Origin: Lamellibrachia columna
Lineage: Eukaryota; Annelida; Polychaeta; Sabellida; Siboglinidae
DNA: 64,000 nt
Reading direction: 5' to 3'
Assembly (NCBI GenBank): GCA_963662155.1
Contig: OY759271.1
Span: forward strand, 34,571,527 to 34,635,526
The notes under the pieces were generated by a model, which was not told where the DNA came from, did no database searches, and saw only the letters and a program-made list of their open reading frames with translations. This document shows, in pieces, positions 48,601 to 58,514 of this stretch (position 1 is the stretch's first letter; each line of letters opens with the position of its first letter). A program made the translations under genes and the position numbers.

Positions 48601-51600
48601 TACTTAGGGGACAAACCCCCGAGTTCATCTAATATATTGCCAAATGTGGGGAAAGCGGTTTCAACATCTTCCATCTGTATATGCATTTATTATTATTTTA
48701 TTATTACAAATACACATTTTAGTTTATATTATTTATGGTAGGACTATTATTATTATTTTTTGCAAGGATTATGTTTTAGAATATTTATTGTTGGTATTGT
48801 CTTTCATATAATTGTAAGTTATAAGTGCATGTATGTGAAGCGACTAAGAGCAATCTTGATTGATCTGGTACTATGTAAATACTTTTATTATTATTATTGA
48901 CACTTGTTTTAGACCTAGCCTGTCTAAGTGAGGAGAAGCTTCGCCAAGTGAAGGAGTATGTGCTTGCAAGAGTCGACTCCCAGAGTCCCATTTCCTCCAC
49001 ATCTTCCTCTTCTTCCTCCTCATCCAACTGTGATTCAGTGAGCTCAACCACATCAAAAAAACTAACCAAGGTGAGTGAGTTCATAAATATGGCAGTGTTT
49101 GCACAATTCATTTAGTAATAATAATAATTAACTTCTATGGCGCCTATATCCTCAGGAACCTGAGCTCAGAGGCACAACAAAACAGAATCATTAACCATAA
49201 TCGTGAACATTGGACACCAAAAGTCATTATCATGTATAATTAACGAAGGACCACCAAGGATTTATGGTGGAAATTCAATTTGAAAGAAATATGTCTTGAG
49301 TTTTTTTTGGAAGGTACCTAGTTTGAGATCACTAGTTTTTGAACCACCAAAGATTTACGGTGGAAATGCAATTTGGAAGAAATGTCGAGTTTTTTTCGGA
49401 AGGTACCTATAGTTTCAGATGATTTCAGTGATGGGGAGTTCATTCCAGACCCTAGGCACAGCAACAGAGAAAGCACGTTTGCCCAAGTTAAGCTTAGCTT
49501 TAGGAAAATTAAGTTGTGAAGTGGATGATCTGAGCTGCCTAGGGATATTTGAAAGAAGGAGACTAGCTAACTAGGCTAGCGCTGGGTCTAAAATCTGTTT
49601 AGCCAATTTGGCTAAAGGTTCAATTTTTCTTTAGCCAAATGAGATTTTGTTTAACCATTTCTTTAGCAGACACTAAAATGGCAAAACGTCAAAATGCAAA
49701 ATATGACATAAATAATATAAGGCCATATAAAAAAAAGAAACTAGTTTCTTGTCCCCGCCCACTTCCTTTTTTGTCTACGCCTCCTTTTTTATTTATTTAC
49801 TTATATAATTCCAGTCTCAATCAGTATAAATGGCATTTATTAAATGCCATTCAGTTGTATGCCTGTGATACAAACTAATGAAACCATGGCCAAACCTATA
49901 CACATGACAATCATAAATACATTCAACATTCCGTTTGCTTATTGTTTATTTCTAGTCAATTTAAGTAGTTTTCCGGTGTAACAGGTATGTGCCATGTTAC
50001 ATTTACGTAAACGTTTCTATTCGTCTGCCATTCCCGCTAAAAAGTAATGCATCTGATAATGGAATGGCAGGCTATAAAATTATATAGTAATACACATCTA
50101 TGGCATGTTCCTCATTGCATCGAAAAAACTACAGCTTGTCTTTTAATCAACCACAGTACGTGAGCGTCTAAGACATGGCGGCCATCTTCGAAACTAATAG
50201 AAAAAATCATAAATAGTAACTAATAAAGGTCTCCCTCTTGGCTGTTCCTTTAAAAAAAGTTTGGACGAGAAACTAGTTTCTTTTTTTCACTAGGCCTAAT
50301 ATACGACATTATATAAACATAATATACGTATATTAAACATATAGTCACAAGAAAACATAACACCAATATAAATTAATAGAACAATGTTTAATTATAAATA
50401 TAAAACAAGAAAATCGATCACACTGCAATTCTCCAACACAGAGAACGTCACCATACAAGTGTCGCCCGAAGTGTCCACACCACTATTTTGGTCTCTGCGA
50501 CAGTATCCACCCGTTTCACTAAACCATTAAATCCGGGATACTGCTCCTTCACAGTCCAGATCTTGAAGGCTTCCTCATATGAAAGCATTCATAACTGTCG
50601 GGAGACAGCGCTTCGCTTGTGTCAACACGGTCCGCATATGGGCAATATGCCAATAATTGCCGACTTCGCGTGATCGTTCGCAGTCACGATCGTCCATCTG
50701 GCGCTTCGGCAGCAACGTCGATCTCCGATGGTCGGCAGATATCTCGTGTTTGGCCAATCTTTGCTTTCGCATGCACGCAAAATTTGCAGCAAAAGACATG
50801 GCTTTTGCTATCGTGAAAAAGCCACGCAAAACGTACGAACCGGTCCGCCTTGATCAACCGTGGCTGTGTCGTTTTCTGTCTGAAAAGAGGAAGTGAGCTA
50901 ATATTATTTTTGTAGCTGCCTCGCAGGCTGCCCAGCAAGACGCAAACTTTCGCCGAGAGCAATTAAACCATTGGCTTATCGCCGGGCAATTATAGATTGG
51001 GGGCACAAAAACAATTCCACGGGTGGCGGGCAGCTATGATTCACGGGTTCACCGCCGCTTACAAGACAATGCGCTATTAACGTGGCCATAAAATCGTTTT
51101 GCTAAATTGGCGAAGAGTTGTTTTTCCTTTCGCCAAATGGGAAACCATTTCGCCTATGGCACAGTTGGCGATCGGCAGTGCTGGCGTAGGCTAAGTAGGA
51201 TGGTTGTTGTATAGATAATTGTTAGGAATTCCAAATGCATAAATATTTAAGAAATACCAGATTGTGCAGTAAATATTAATTACTTGTGCATGAAACATTG
51301 CAAATTTCCATTACTATTATTAGTAGTATAACTCATGGACTTACAAATCCATTTGTTCTCAGAAAACAGAAAGTTGATTGTAATTTTGTAACAAATATAT
51401 ACAAAATTATATATAATTTTTAACCAGATATTCCTCACCCAGGTTTTGACAGGGCTATAAATGTGGTTTTCCTGTGTGTTTTTCCCACAGAAGCAGAGAC
51501 GGCAGGAGCAGCGAGAGTCCCGACAGCGACAGCGGAAAGAGTATCGACAGGTGATGAAGGAAAGACGCAGTGGGCTCTTCCGTCGGGAGCAAGTCTTGTC

Positions 51601-51652
51601 CCTCTCCAACACCCTCCCGAAAGAGGTGGAAGATGTCGACATCCTCACGTAG
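42665..51652 (+). CDS. FAM199X: FAM199X homologue, complete, seven exons
   Basis: Exons: 42,665-42,702, 43,384-43,485, 44,349-44,542, 46,748-46,931, 47,648-47,799, 48,913-49,070 and 51,491-51,652, joined in phases 2, 2, 1, 2, 1 and 0. The sum is 990 nt, 329 residues, with GT-AG at every intron. The product matches vertebrate FAM199X in order: SCGASVTSSEASADEF, FGWSDSEE, LREQLEVIRIIDPDVTI, LACLSEEKLRQVKEYV, a Ser-rich stretch, and a basic KQRRQEQRESRQRQRKEY end with MKERRSGLF and EVEDVDILT. The human protein is somewhat longer (about 390). It has no signal peptide or membrane segment; the basic end suggests a nuclear or nucleic acid-linked role, but function is not established in any species. 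The start is fixed by an upstream in-frame TAG at 42,635. Intron 2 holds a LINE tail; intron 6 holds a dispersed repeat and a hAT-like element. Confidence 0.93.
43683..44120 (+). mobile_element. CR1-like LINE 3' end in intron 2 of FAM199X
   Basis: A well-kept 113-codon frame (43,683-44,024) encodes the C-terminus of the LINE protein, with TTLETRRLRGDQIEVFKIVN, KEQCRLDMRKHSFSQRVINE and the end YLIRAGYT. The 3' UTR follows with GGCTTCCTTGTCCACTTGCC and AATCTTGTTAG. It is the least decayed tail of this family in the window, in the same orientation as the host gene. Confidence 0.85.
44543..46747. other. Intron 3 of FAM199X homologue, no other feature
   Basis: 2.2 kb, AT-rich. Short minus-strand open frames at 44,774 and 45,328 have no recognisable content. 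Confidence 0.6.
49118..49500. repeat. Dispersed repeat, second copy, intron 6
   Basis: Same family as 41,348-41,540. An internal segment (CCACCAAGGATTTATGGTGG and the following 50 nt) is itself repeated near 49,345 with changes. It is followed by ATTCCAGACCCTAGGCACAG and CAACAGAGAAAGCACG. Confidence 0.65.
49572..51192. mobile_element. hAT-like DNA element in intron 6
   Basis: The left end reads CGCTGGGTCTAAA with TTTAGCCAAAT blocks. The right end, read in reverse, reads CGCCAGCACTGCCGATCGCC with GGCGAAA and CATTTGGCGAAA blocks at similar spacing. Flanks are CTAACTAGG at about 49,569 and CTAAGTAGG near 51,192, close to an 8-bp duplication with one change. The interior is less AT-rich at 50,450-50,900 and has short open frames on both strands, one a minus-strand frame with RQMDDRDCERSREVGNYWHI, but no transposase motif is certain. 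Confidence 0.4.
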
Positions 51653-52264
51653 TGTCACACCAGCTGCTGTGGTAGTCATAAATATGTACGGCAAGGCTGC
51701 TTAGTAAAAGTAATTCATCACACAATTCTGGATGAAAGCAATATGAATTCTAGGCAGTTGAAAGAACAGATGACTTAGTTACACTGTCTCTCGTGAGATG
51801 TTGCTTTAGGTGATTCACAAGTGCAGGCTTCAACAAAATCTTGTGACAACGATTGTTTTTCAGGTATAAATGCGTGTATATTTTTCTAAAGTGATGTCTA
51901 TTTCAGTAGCTTTGTATGTTCCTGTGTTACGATGCTTAGTGGAAATGAGAGTGGCGAAATCGGAAGAAGATGAATTGAAAGTCACTGTTGCATACTTGTA
52001 CGAGTTTTGCAATGAATTATTATGTTTGGGAAGTCAGACATTAATAAGGTTATTTATTTTGATCTTCGTTTTGTTAAAAGACACGGTAATGATTTAGTAA
52101 TGTGTTACGATTAGTTGTGAATTTTGTTTAGTTGAGTTTGTGTGCCCTCAGCTTCCTTACGAAACAATGTGCCCCATCTTCAAGAAAAAGTGTCCCCACA
52201 TTGTTAATTAATGACCACACTTACATCATCCCTTATAAGATTGTCTACAAGCTTCACTTCTGCA
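51653..52264. other. 3' UTR / downstream of the FAM199X homologue
   Basis: Non-coding after the TAG at 51,650. No clear AATAAA signal with a downstream GT-rich element was identified, so the transcript end is not placed. Confidence 0.5.
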
Positions 52265-52567
52265 GATGCACAGGGGTTAGAATGTTGGACTCTCGGTCGA
52301 AAGAACCTGGGTTCGAATCCTCTTGCTGCTGTTTCTAAACATGGGCAATTTCGTTCACCCCACATTGTCTCAGTTCACTCAGCTGTCTAAATGATACCTA
52401 GCTATATAATGGTGGATATATACGAATGTATAGTCTTTGTGCAGTAATTGTGGCATGGCTGAATGCTTCCCAGAGAAGTTGATGAATGAATAGGTCTGCC
52501 TGGGAGTGTACAGCGCTTTGAAGTTTGAGCAGTTCTAAGAACTGGATACAGCGCTATGTAAGAACTT
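52265..52567 (+). mobile_element. Full-length tRNA-derived SINE with conserved core
   Basis: It begins with a tRNA-like head: GCACAGGGGTTAGAATG (box A side) and GGGTTCGAATCC (box B, 52,309-52,320). A core follows with GGGCAATTTCGTTCACCCC and TCAGTTCACTCAGCTGTC. The end, CAGCGCTATGTAAGAACTT, resembles LINE-type 3' ends. This plan (tRNA head, central core, LINE-like tail) is that of metazoan core-SINEs reported from molluscs and deuterostomes. Confidence 0.8.
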
Positions 52568-52673
52568 GTTTACATGAAGGTCCAAGTAATGTTACACATA
52601 TAAAACACACCAACTCTGATGTGTTGTTGCTGTTGATCTCTCCGTATTTGCTATTTGGTTGTGTCTTATCAGT

Positions 52674-53170
52674 GCCAGGGCTTGGTTCAATTACATACAT
52701 TTCACAGTTAATTGTAATTGATTACAATATATATTGTAATCACATCATGTTGACAAATGTAATCAATTACAATCAAACTAACATATATCATAATTACACA
52801 GTACATTTTGAAAGGAGATGTATACATATTACTGTTGATTGAAATTGATTACAATATATTATATATATTGTAATCACATCATGTTGACAAATGGAATCGA
52901 TTACAATAAAAATAATAAATATAATACAGTACATTTTGAGAAGACATACACGTCACTTGATTGTAATTGATTACAATATATATATTGTAATTACATCATA
53001 TTGACACATGTAATTTATTACAATCAACATAATATATATCATAATTACACAGTACATTTGGAAGGGAGACGTCAATTCTAGCATAGGCATAAAATGCCAT
53101 CGATCTTTATAAAATTGTAAGCAAAATTATCTTATGTAATTGAGATTTTGTAATCCAACCAAGCCCTGGC
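52674..53170. mobile_element. hAT-like MITE with internal tandem palindromes
   Basis: Terminal inverted repeats GCCAGGGCTTGGTT (52,674) and AACCAAGCCCTGGC (53,157-53,170); CAGGG starts are common in hAT elements. CTTATCA occurs just outside both ends, which may be the target duplication with a few extra bases. The interior holds three units of about 125 nt, each with the palindrome ATTACAATATATATTGTAAT, a segment CACATCATGTTGACA and GTACATTTTG. Confidence 0.75.
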
Positions 53171-54465
53171 CGAGAACTTATCATTACCCGGTGTCGCATT
53201 CTGTGTGCTAGTTATCTTATTGCTGCGGTCAAGTGCAGAATGACGACATTTGTGCTGCTGCTATTTGATGTGTTTATGGAGGTGCGATGTGTTTATGGAG
53301 GTGCAGTACTAGAACACCTTCCACATGTTGGTTTCAGTTCAAGATTACCTCACTTTCTCATTGTTCCAGACACCTAATACAACTTCCTTGGTGTTGCTCA
53401 CCTGCCAACTTTTGCACTTGGATCCAATTTCCCATCTCATGCTAAATGCTCGTATACAATGTCATTATTTCTCCAAATGATGAAGTTTACAAACATTGTA
53501 TTTATAGTGTATTTTATCAGACAAATCATCTAGATATGGATGTACATAATCACAGACAGACACCTGTTGCAACATGAATACCCCTGCAATTACCAATTGC
53601 ACTCCGTGGTGATATGATGGATACGATTATCTGTCAGTGACACTAAGCATCTTCCTCCATGTGAAAAGTTGGCAGGTGTGCTGATGTTTGTGTGTCGAAA
53701 TTAAATGAATATTCTTGGTGATTAAGTTTATTTGTCAAGAGTATCTTGGATACTGAGAGTACCAACATTTTTATACAAAAGGTTTAACAGCATGCAAAGT
53801 TGTGACTGCATGAAGACTTTGTAAAGATAGTGGGCAGTAAATACCGAAAGTAAAAAAATTCTGTGGAACGATGTCAAATGCGTATTTATATATATTATAT
53901 CCATTTGCTTTGGTATATATTTATTTGATTGAAGCCGTTAAGAAGTTGATGGTGTTCAAGTTTCCATGAAATGCAAGCTTCTATGAAATGCCTGTCTTTA
54001 GTTTAAATTAAAGAGAATTATTGGCATTATGGATGTGTTTTGTGTTAATTGTCCAATTTTTTTGTAAGATAATCCTGTGTTGTGGGTCTGTTTTATGTGT
54101 GCTGGAATCGTCCCACTTTCCCATGTTATATATGCAAAAAAATAAGAATTTTTTACTCCTCCCATCCTATGTGCCGAATGTTTGCCACTGATTTCGGTTT
54201 TTCCCGTACCCATACAGGCAAACAACCAAGTCCATCGGCATTACAATGGACTCCACTGAACAGAATCGCGGATGACAGAATCAGCAGTTACAAGAGAATC
54301 TAATATATTGGCTTGGAAGGAATCGCTCCCTATCCCCACTGTATTAAAAAAATCATCTGCTGCTTTATAGAATCAAATTGCTCTTGGTCTGGCCCAGTGA
54401 TTATATTAAGTGGAATTGGCTGTATAAGATTTGTTTTATTGATTTATAACAAAGTTATATAAAAT
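53171..54465. other. Intergenic, no gene recognised
   Basis: No open frame, repeat or motif that can be supported, apart from GGAGGTGCGATGTGTTTATG being repeated in part near 53,280. Confidence 0.5.
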
Positions 54466-54632
54466 ATAACGAGAGCAAGGGAAAGGGGTGGAGATGGCAG
54501 GGAAATATAACGAGAGCAAGGGAAAGGGGTGGAGATGGCAGGGAAATATAACGAGAGCAAGGGAAAGGGGTGGAGATGGCAGGGAAATATAACGAGAGCA
54601 AGGGAAATGGGTGGAGATGGCAGTGAAACGGG
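54466..54632. repeat. 41-nt minisatellite, 4 copies
   Basis: Unit starts ATAACGAGAGCAAGGGAAAG and continues with GGGTGGAGATGGCAGGGAAAT; period 41 nt. Confidence 0.95.
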
Positions 54633-56930
54633 ATCAGCAATGCAGAGGGGAAAACAAATTGGGGACTATTATTAGTGCCAGTCTCACCCTGGACTTCAGG
54701 GGTTAACAGGAGAATACGATATTTCAACTCGCACGAGTGTAAGAAGACAATGCGAACGGTTTAAGGATTTATTTTCTTCAATAAACAACACGAGCTGTTG
54801 GGAGAGATGAGCACTGCTAGGCGTCACTGAGTGTTATAACATGAACATCCCTGGAGCACTGGTAGGCGTCACTGTCACAACATGAACATCACTTGAGCGA
54901 CATGAACATTGCAGTGATACAGATCATCCGACTAGCCAAGACCAAAAGAACATAGTCAGTAGGCTGGCAGCAATTAACTATAATGGCACATGCTTGAAAC
55001 AGTACTATTTCTTTCACCTTCGTGTATAGAAAATATACCCCAACACTTGAATTTTGACAGAAGCTAACTAGTTTCCAAATTTGTGTGACCGTTGGGGGCC
55101 TTGCCAATCTACATCATTTATTTTGGCAGATTGTTGAAATATCACAATATGTTGTCAGAGCTGAATGAAATCAACTTGATAAAAAACAGAAAGTCATAAA
55201 TAAATGCAAGTTGCTAATACAAAAATAGTAGACACTTCAAGGTGGGTATTTAAATTATAACTTCAAAACATAATAATATATAATATGTACACAACAGGAA
55301 TAACAGTTTCAAAAACATGGGGTAAGACAAACATTACTTTCTGCCATCAATGCTTTATCTGTTACAAAGTTTTTGATAAAATGTTAAACAGGCTAGGTTC
55401 GCCTCTCCTACCCAAATTCAGTTAAAGAAGGTAGTCAATTTAGCTTAGATTCGTAACTTCTAGGCTAAAAAAACATTTGGGGGCTCACATATGGGGGTAT
55501 ATAAAATACATCTGCAGTCTTTGGTAAAGAATCACACGATAGATTTGTAAAATAACCAACATTGTTCTTCTTGCACAGTCTTCACTGCTCTAAAGTCTCC
55601 CAACTCAAAGCCATGTAATAGATGGGTAAAGCCTCTAAGCCAACAAACACAATATCGTACAAGTTTTCAAATTCCAAGCATTGTCCACGAAAGAATGCAC
55701 AGCCAGTGGCTGCTGTTGTCATGCAATAAACATATGACACGCATGTAAAGTAAAGTGTATACATATAAGTCTGTATATATATAGCGTCAACATCATAGTG
55801 ATAGTATGAAAGAAAAATACCATTTGAAACAAACAATAACAACTCTATAAAACACTCCACGATTTGAAAACATAGCCACAGACCAGCTCGTCGTGCCAGT
55901 AACGACTGAAGCAAACACAACAGTGTGCGGTGCAACGGCACTGTCCGTAATAAAACATGCACACACGTAGTAGCAGCAGCCACATTTCTCAAAGTCAAGT
56001 TCTGCTGCACCCCCAAATGTCAACAGCCACGCGCAGAATCAGCAGACGGCCACTCGCCGCCAATGTGTTGATAGTTCAGTGACATCTCCTCACGAAACTC
56101 GAATCACTGAAACAGCAACATCGTCGTTTAAAAACTCATCTGTCTGTGAATGAAGAGTACATATTACATTCTTGATAATCATGGCATAGTGCTGCATATT
56201 AGGCATAAATAATTTTATTTTGAATAAATAGTTGTGTGTCATCACAATGTAACAGTATGTGTCAGACAGAATGTCTCCTGTCCTGTGGTTATATTACTGC
56301 GGTGGTTAGTTTAGATATCAAACGTGAACAGGCAAGGGAGTGTGTCATAACACCTGATGAAAAAACATCATTACAGTATTGACAGTTTCCAGATACATTT
56401 ATACTTATTTATTATTACCAAAATTAATACAACTAAAAAAACAGACAAATTTACAATATTTTTATACCAAATACTGTAATAAGCACATGTAGTCAGTTAA
56501 CTTTTAACAGCACATACAAGTTTTCTTAGTCCTTACCTTCATGAACTCTCATATCAGGTAACTACATATTAACGCTGGGTGGTTAACAAAACCGAATCAG
56601 AACATGATGCAACTAAAGCATTTCTGATGTGATCTAACCAATCTGAAGTCCTAAATTTGTAATCCACACAGAAGTTCTGTTACACGTTAGTGCAGGGAGT
56701 ACATTGGCAGGGAGACTACTGCTAGTACTAGAGGTGGTAACAGGAAGTTCATCCCCTTCACAATCTCAAATGATGCAACTACTACTACCCATCTAACTTG
56801 AGATTATTGGACATGTCAGCTTCCCAAGCCTGCAATAAATTCAGTTTCCTGAAATTAGGAAGGTTTCCAGCATTTCAAACCAAATTGCTGTCTCCCAGTT
56901 TCTTGCCCATGGTGTCACTCCCAGTTCCCT
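54633..56930. other. Intergenic or 3' UTR of the minus-strand twitchin gene
   Basis: AT-rich sequence. A 144-codon minus-strand open frame at 55,582-56,016 is hydrophobic in parts but has no recognised domain and no coding evidence beyond its length. Some of this stretch could be the long 3' UTR of the twitchin-like gene. Confidence 0.4.
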
Positions 56931-56934
56931 GACA

Positions 56935-57357
56935 CCACCTTCTACCCCTTGGACAAATACCACCTTCCACCCCTTTGACATATACCACCTTCCTACTCTG
57001 GACAACTTCCACCTTTGGACAAATGCCACCTTTCTAACCCTTGGACAAATGCCACCTTCCACCCCTTGGACAAATGCCACCTTCAACCACCTTGGACAAA
57101 TTGCACCTTCCACCCCTTGAACAAATGCAATCTTCCACGCCCTTGGACAAATGCCACCGAGTGTCTCTCACAGTCCCCGAGTGTCTCTCACAGTCCCCGA
57201 GTGTCTCTCACAGTCCCCAAGTGTCTCTAACAGTCCCCGAGTGTCTCTCACAGTCCCCGAGTGTCTCTCACAGTCCCCGAGTGTCTCTCACAGTCCCTGA
57301 GTGTCTCTCACAGTTCCCGAGTGTCTCTCACAGTCCCTGAGGGTCTCTCACAGTAGC
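56935..57357. repeat. Two adjoining minisatellites (about 26 nt and 20 nt)
   Basis: 56,935-57,158 has about nine degenerate units of CCTTGGACAAATGCCACCTT plus CCACC. 57,159-57,357 has about ten units of GAGTGTCTCTCACAGTCCCC, period 20 nt. Open frames across them come from the repeats. Confidence 0.93.
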
Positions 57358-57596
57358 AGCTTACCATTGTGTGTGCCTGGCGCAGTTAGCAAGTTAGTGG
57401 TAGGAGAGCGAAGTAAGTCGTCGTTGTTGGTAGGTGGGGGAATGTTGGTAGGCCAGCCTGTACGGGCTGTAGGCTGCAATCAAATTAACAAGGGGTAATC
57501 TAAGCTACAATTCTCCCTATCATGTACACAATGTACCATTCTTATATATTTTTGTCCCCTCTATATGCTGGATTGTCACCAAAATGTTTTATAAAT

Positions 57597-57880
57597 TTAA
57601 CAAGATTGCCATCCATGACAAAAGACCAAGATGGCAAGTGGACAAGGAAGCCATTGGCTTCTCTAATGTAAAAAAAAGATTCATCTATGTGTAAACTGCC
57701 CTTCTGAAATATCTGTCAATTTTGTTTTTAAACATATTCACAAACATATTCATATTCTACACTGATCCTTTACTAATGTTACTTTGTGTCCTCTAGTTCG
57801 TCTATCTTTCTTAAGTGAGAAAAAATATTTCTATCAATATTTTCATACCCATTCAATACAAGATTGAACAAGATTGCCAT
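57597..57880 (-). mobile_element. CR1-like LINE 3' tail
   Basis: Plus-strand text AACAAGATTGCCATCC, GATGGCAAGTGGACAAGGAA and CTTTGTGTCCTCTAGTTCG is the reverse complement of the family tail at 43,683-44,120, with deletions. A second AACAAGATTGCCATCC near 57,867 suggests two fragments. Confidence 0.75.
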
Positions 57881-58134
57881 CCAAAGCAACTATCCAGACT
57901 ATTCACAACTTGAAGTGAGGAAGAACAATGTCTATTTACGGGTGTATTTTGGTGACAATCCAAGACACAGTGTGAGGAGATAAAGTGAACAAAGAATGAC
58001 ATAATAAGAAGACTTATCAGTCCCTAACACATGCCATTCTGAACTATGTACCCACTCTTCCTGCCCACAGACAGAACAGGGCAATAGTTCGTCACACACG
58101 TTAGTATGTGCAGTATGTTAACAGGTGCTATGGG

Positions 58135-58435
58135 AGTTCTGATGCAGTTCATGGTTGAATATGTTCACAGTTCTGTAAGAGTGTGTAAACACATACAATA
58201 CAGAGCGTGGTTACATATGTCCACAGTGTGTTAATGCATCTACAATACAATGCATATTTGGATATGTCCACAGTTCTGTATGTGTATTAACACATCTACA
58301 ATGCATGTTTGGATATGTTCGCAGTTTTGTGTGTAAACACATCTACAGTACAGTGCATGGCTGCTTGTGTCCACAGTTCTGTGTGTTAACATATCTACAA
58401 CACAGTGCATGGTTGGATGTTCACAGTTTGAACAA
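58135..58435. repeat. About 60-nt degenerate tandem repeat, about 5 copies
   Basis: Each unit has a form of GCATGGTTGGATATGTTCACAG, TTCTGTGTGTTAACAC and ATCTACAATACAGT. Confidence 0.85.
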
Positions 58436-58514
58436 AAGCCTCAAGTCTTGAGTCTCACCTGAAATACAACTACAGGTCAAACTGCTATGAGAACGACGGA
58501 CAATGAACAAAGTT

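Noticed and set aside
55582..56016. 144-codon minus-strand frame with hydrophobic stretches
   Set aside because: No recognised domain, odd composition, and no conserved splice or start evidence. It may be part of the twitchin 3' UTR. Kept only as a note; a proteomics or conservation hit would change this.
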